A DNA stretch of 64,000 nt, taken from contig CP136065.1 in the NCBI GenBank assembly GCA_032622095.1, positions 67,731,675 to 67,795,674 of the forward strand, read 5' to 3'. This document shows, piece after piece, positions 62,788 through 64,000 of this stretch. Position 1 is the first letter of the stretch; the number at the start of each line of letters is the position of its first letter. The stretch comes from Siphonodentalium dalli. Its lineage: Eukaryota; Mollusca; Scaphopoda; Gadilida; Siphonodentaliidae. The notes under the pieces are model-generated. The model saw only the letters and a program-made list of their open reading frames with translations. It searched no databases and was not told the origin of the DNA. The translations under genes and the position numbers were made by a program.

Positions 62788-63258
62788 GCCGTGGCTAAAG
62801 AACGGTATACCGCTCTTTAGTACCAAACGCTAAAGAGCGGTATACCACGCTTTAGCTATATGGGCCTGATACGCTAATGAACGGTATACCACTCTTTAGC
62901 GTTTGGTGCTAAAGAGCGGTATTGGCCTACTGCTCTTTAGCCCTCGGTGCTAAAGAGCGGTCCAGGTTGGATGAGCGGCACGTGCGTTGCCAAGATATTT
63001 TGCGCATTGCGCCAACACATAACGTTATAATCCGTATCGCTCTTTAGCTCTCATCGCTAAAGAGTGGTGTGCCGTTCTTTAGCCCTCAGTGCTAAAGAGC
63101 TGTCCATGTTGGATGAGCGGCACGTGCGTTGCCAAGATATTTTGCGCATTGCGTGTAACGTTATAATCCGTACCGCTCTTTAGCCCTCACCACTAAAGAG
63201 CGGTATACCGTTCTTTAGCCCTCAGTACTAAAGAGCGGTATACCGTTCTTTAGCCACT
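62788..63258. repeat. Cluster of palindromic CTAAAGAGCGGTATACC units
   Basis: About 15-20 half-sites of CTAAAGAGCGGTATACC or its complement alternate in orientation, so neighbouring sites can pair into many hairpins. Two ~125-bp blocks inside (from GAGCGGCACGTGCGTTGCCA to ATAACGTTATAATCCGTA) are direct repeats at about 62974 and 63115. No coding frame is supported. Confidence 0.85.
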
Positions 63259-63860
63259 TCGTAACTAGAATGAATGGGCATTTTATTTTTAATATTATCA
63301 GGTTCACATTTGTTCAAAATTATTCTATGAAGAAGTACCTTTATATACAATTGCCTTTTAAGTTATATTTTCAATAATTGTGACCTTTCTGTTTTCCAAC
63401 TATTGTCATATTAATCTCGACCGATAATACAGAGCAATTATGCATAGCTTTATGCCAGAATTTGATTTTTGCAGAGTAAAATTTGCCACTCACGCCGGTT
63501 ACGGGATACTTTACTTTTATTTATCGTAGAAATTAAGCACAAAATATGATTTAATAAAAAACCGATTTTGCAAAGTTTCCCAGTTTTGCGAATATTGTGG
63601 ATGGGTACATTTATATACGAATGATCAATGCCATATAATCATAGTCCATCAGATGTTACTATTTTAACATGAGAAATCATAACAAATACAAGCAGATTGA
63701 ACGTATTCTAAAATATCGTACATATTTCACCGACAGTAAAATTCACCATCATTTCATTTGTAAAATATGAATAAATAACGCACGTGTAATCGTAGTTCAA
63801 TTAAGTATATCACTCGTAACAACATTTTCGTAAAGAGAAAACACTTTACAACAGTTAACT
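63259..63860. other. Upstream region of the kinesin-like gene, nothing recognised
   Basis: AT-rich sequence without element ends or open coding frames. It may hold intron sequence of a minus-strand transcript (see donor at 63863). Confidence 0.35.
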
Positions 63861-63862
63861 TA

Positions 63863-63929
63863 CCTGAAAAATCAGATCAAATGGAGTTCAGCTGTTCATT
63901 TGCGATCTCGAAAAATGTGTTTTGTCAAA
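63863..63929. promoter_or_regulatory. Candidate divergent promoter region
   Basis: On the minus strand CTGATTTTTCAG is followed by GTAAGTTAACTG, a consensus donor with the exon ending at 63864, which suggests a minus-strand first exon here. On the plus strand a coding start follows at 63930. CAAAATGGCTGACC at the start codon resembles a YY1-type site of the kind common at TATA-less initiator regions. The two transcripts would share this ~70-bp region. Confidence 0.35.
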
Positions 63930-64000
63930 ATGGCTGACCGTGACCCACAGAACAGGCGTGACCGAATGGCGGACACAATAAAAGTTGTAGTCCGAGTCCG
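63930..64000 (+). CDS. Kinesin-like protein, N-terminus (cut by window end)
   Basis: The ATG at 63930 (A at -3, G at +4) opens a frame that reads MADRDPQNRRDRMADTIKVV, then VRVR, to the last base. The segment IKVVVRVR matches the first beta strand of the kinesin motor domain, which is normally followed by a proline and the rest of the nucleotide-binding fold. Motor domains starting this close to the N-terminus are usual for N-kinesins. A second in-frame ATG at 63966 could also serve. The family member cannot be told from 24 residues, and the rest lies outside the window. Confidence 0.6.
   Translation, partial: MADRDPQNRRDRMADTIKVVVRV

Overview
The window looks like nuclear DNA of a marine invertebrate, most likely a bivalve mollusc. 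It is AT-rich and gene-poor, introns follow GT-AG, repeats and hairpin elements are dense, there is a tRNA-derived SINE, and the palindrome TACATGTA is frequent. The species call is inference from texture; no taxonomic marker gene is present. No bacterial operon, rRNA, true tRNA or CRISPR array was found.

The dominant structure is a large duplication. Positions 1-14718 reappear at 29429-41456, in the same orientation and nearly identical by eye. Both copies carry the same minus-strand gene, here called A. It has a TATA promoter, a short non-coding exon 1, exon 2 encoding a signal peptide, and exon 3 encoding the rest of a secreted 362-residue protein. That protein has an 18-residue Gly/Val/Phe repeat domain and a basic Val/Arg/Pro/Thr/Gln tail. 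Copy 1 differs by a 3.0 kb inverted-repeat-bounded insertion in intron 2; copy 2 differs by a 331-bp palindromic insertion. The duplication may be a real tandem repeat or two haplotypes placed side by side in the assembly.

The sequence between the copies (14.7-29.4 kb) is mostly tandem repeats: minisatellites, a non-autonomous Helitron (20875-23561) loaded with ~300-bp repeats, and a composite satellite at 26.0-27.0 kb. At 27.9-28.4 kb lies a small minus-strand gene for a short secreted protein (B). A broken paralogue of B sits at 45.0-48.2 kb after copy 2, its intron split by a 2.3 kb near-perfect palindrome. The locus therefore reads A-B-A'-B'. A third, diverged A-type promoter with exon 1 and donor lies at 49.64-49.83 kb on the plus strand, without a recognisable coding exon downstream.

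From 41.5 to 63.3 kb the window is mainly non-autonomous DNA elements: TTAA-flanked MITEs (three copies in the whole window), TA-flanked hairpin MITEs (two), a hAT-type element with an exact 8-bp target duplication, other palindromes, and a cluster of palindromic CTAAAGAGCGGTATACC units. A decayed coding stretch lies at 48.2-49.3 kb. Three possible minus-strand terminal exons lie at 57.8, 58.5 and 60.8 kb. At the right edge (63930 onward) a plus-strand gene begins whose first residues match the start of a kinesin motor domain; a minus-strand splice donor 66 bp upstream suggests a divergent promoter.
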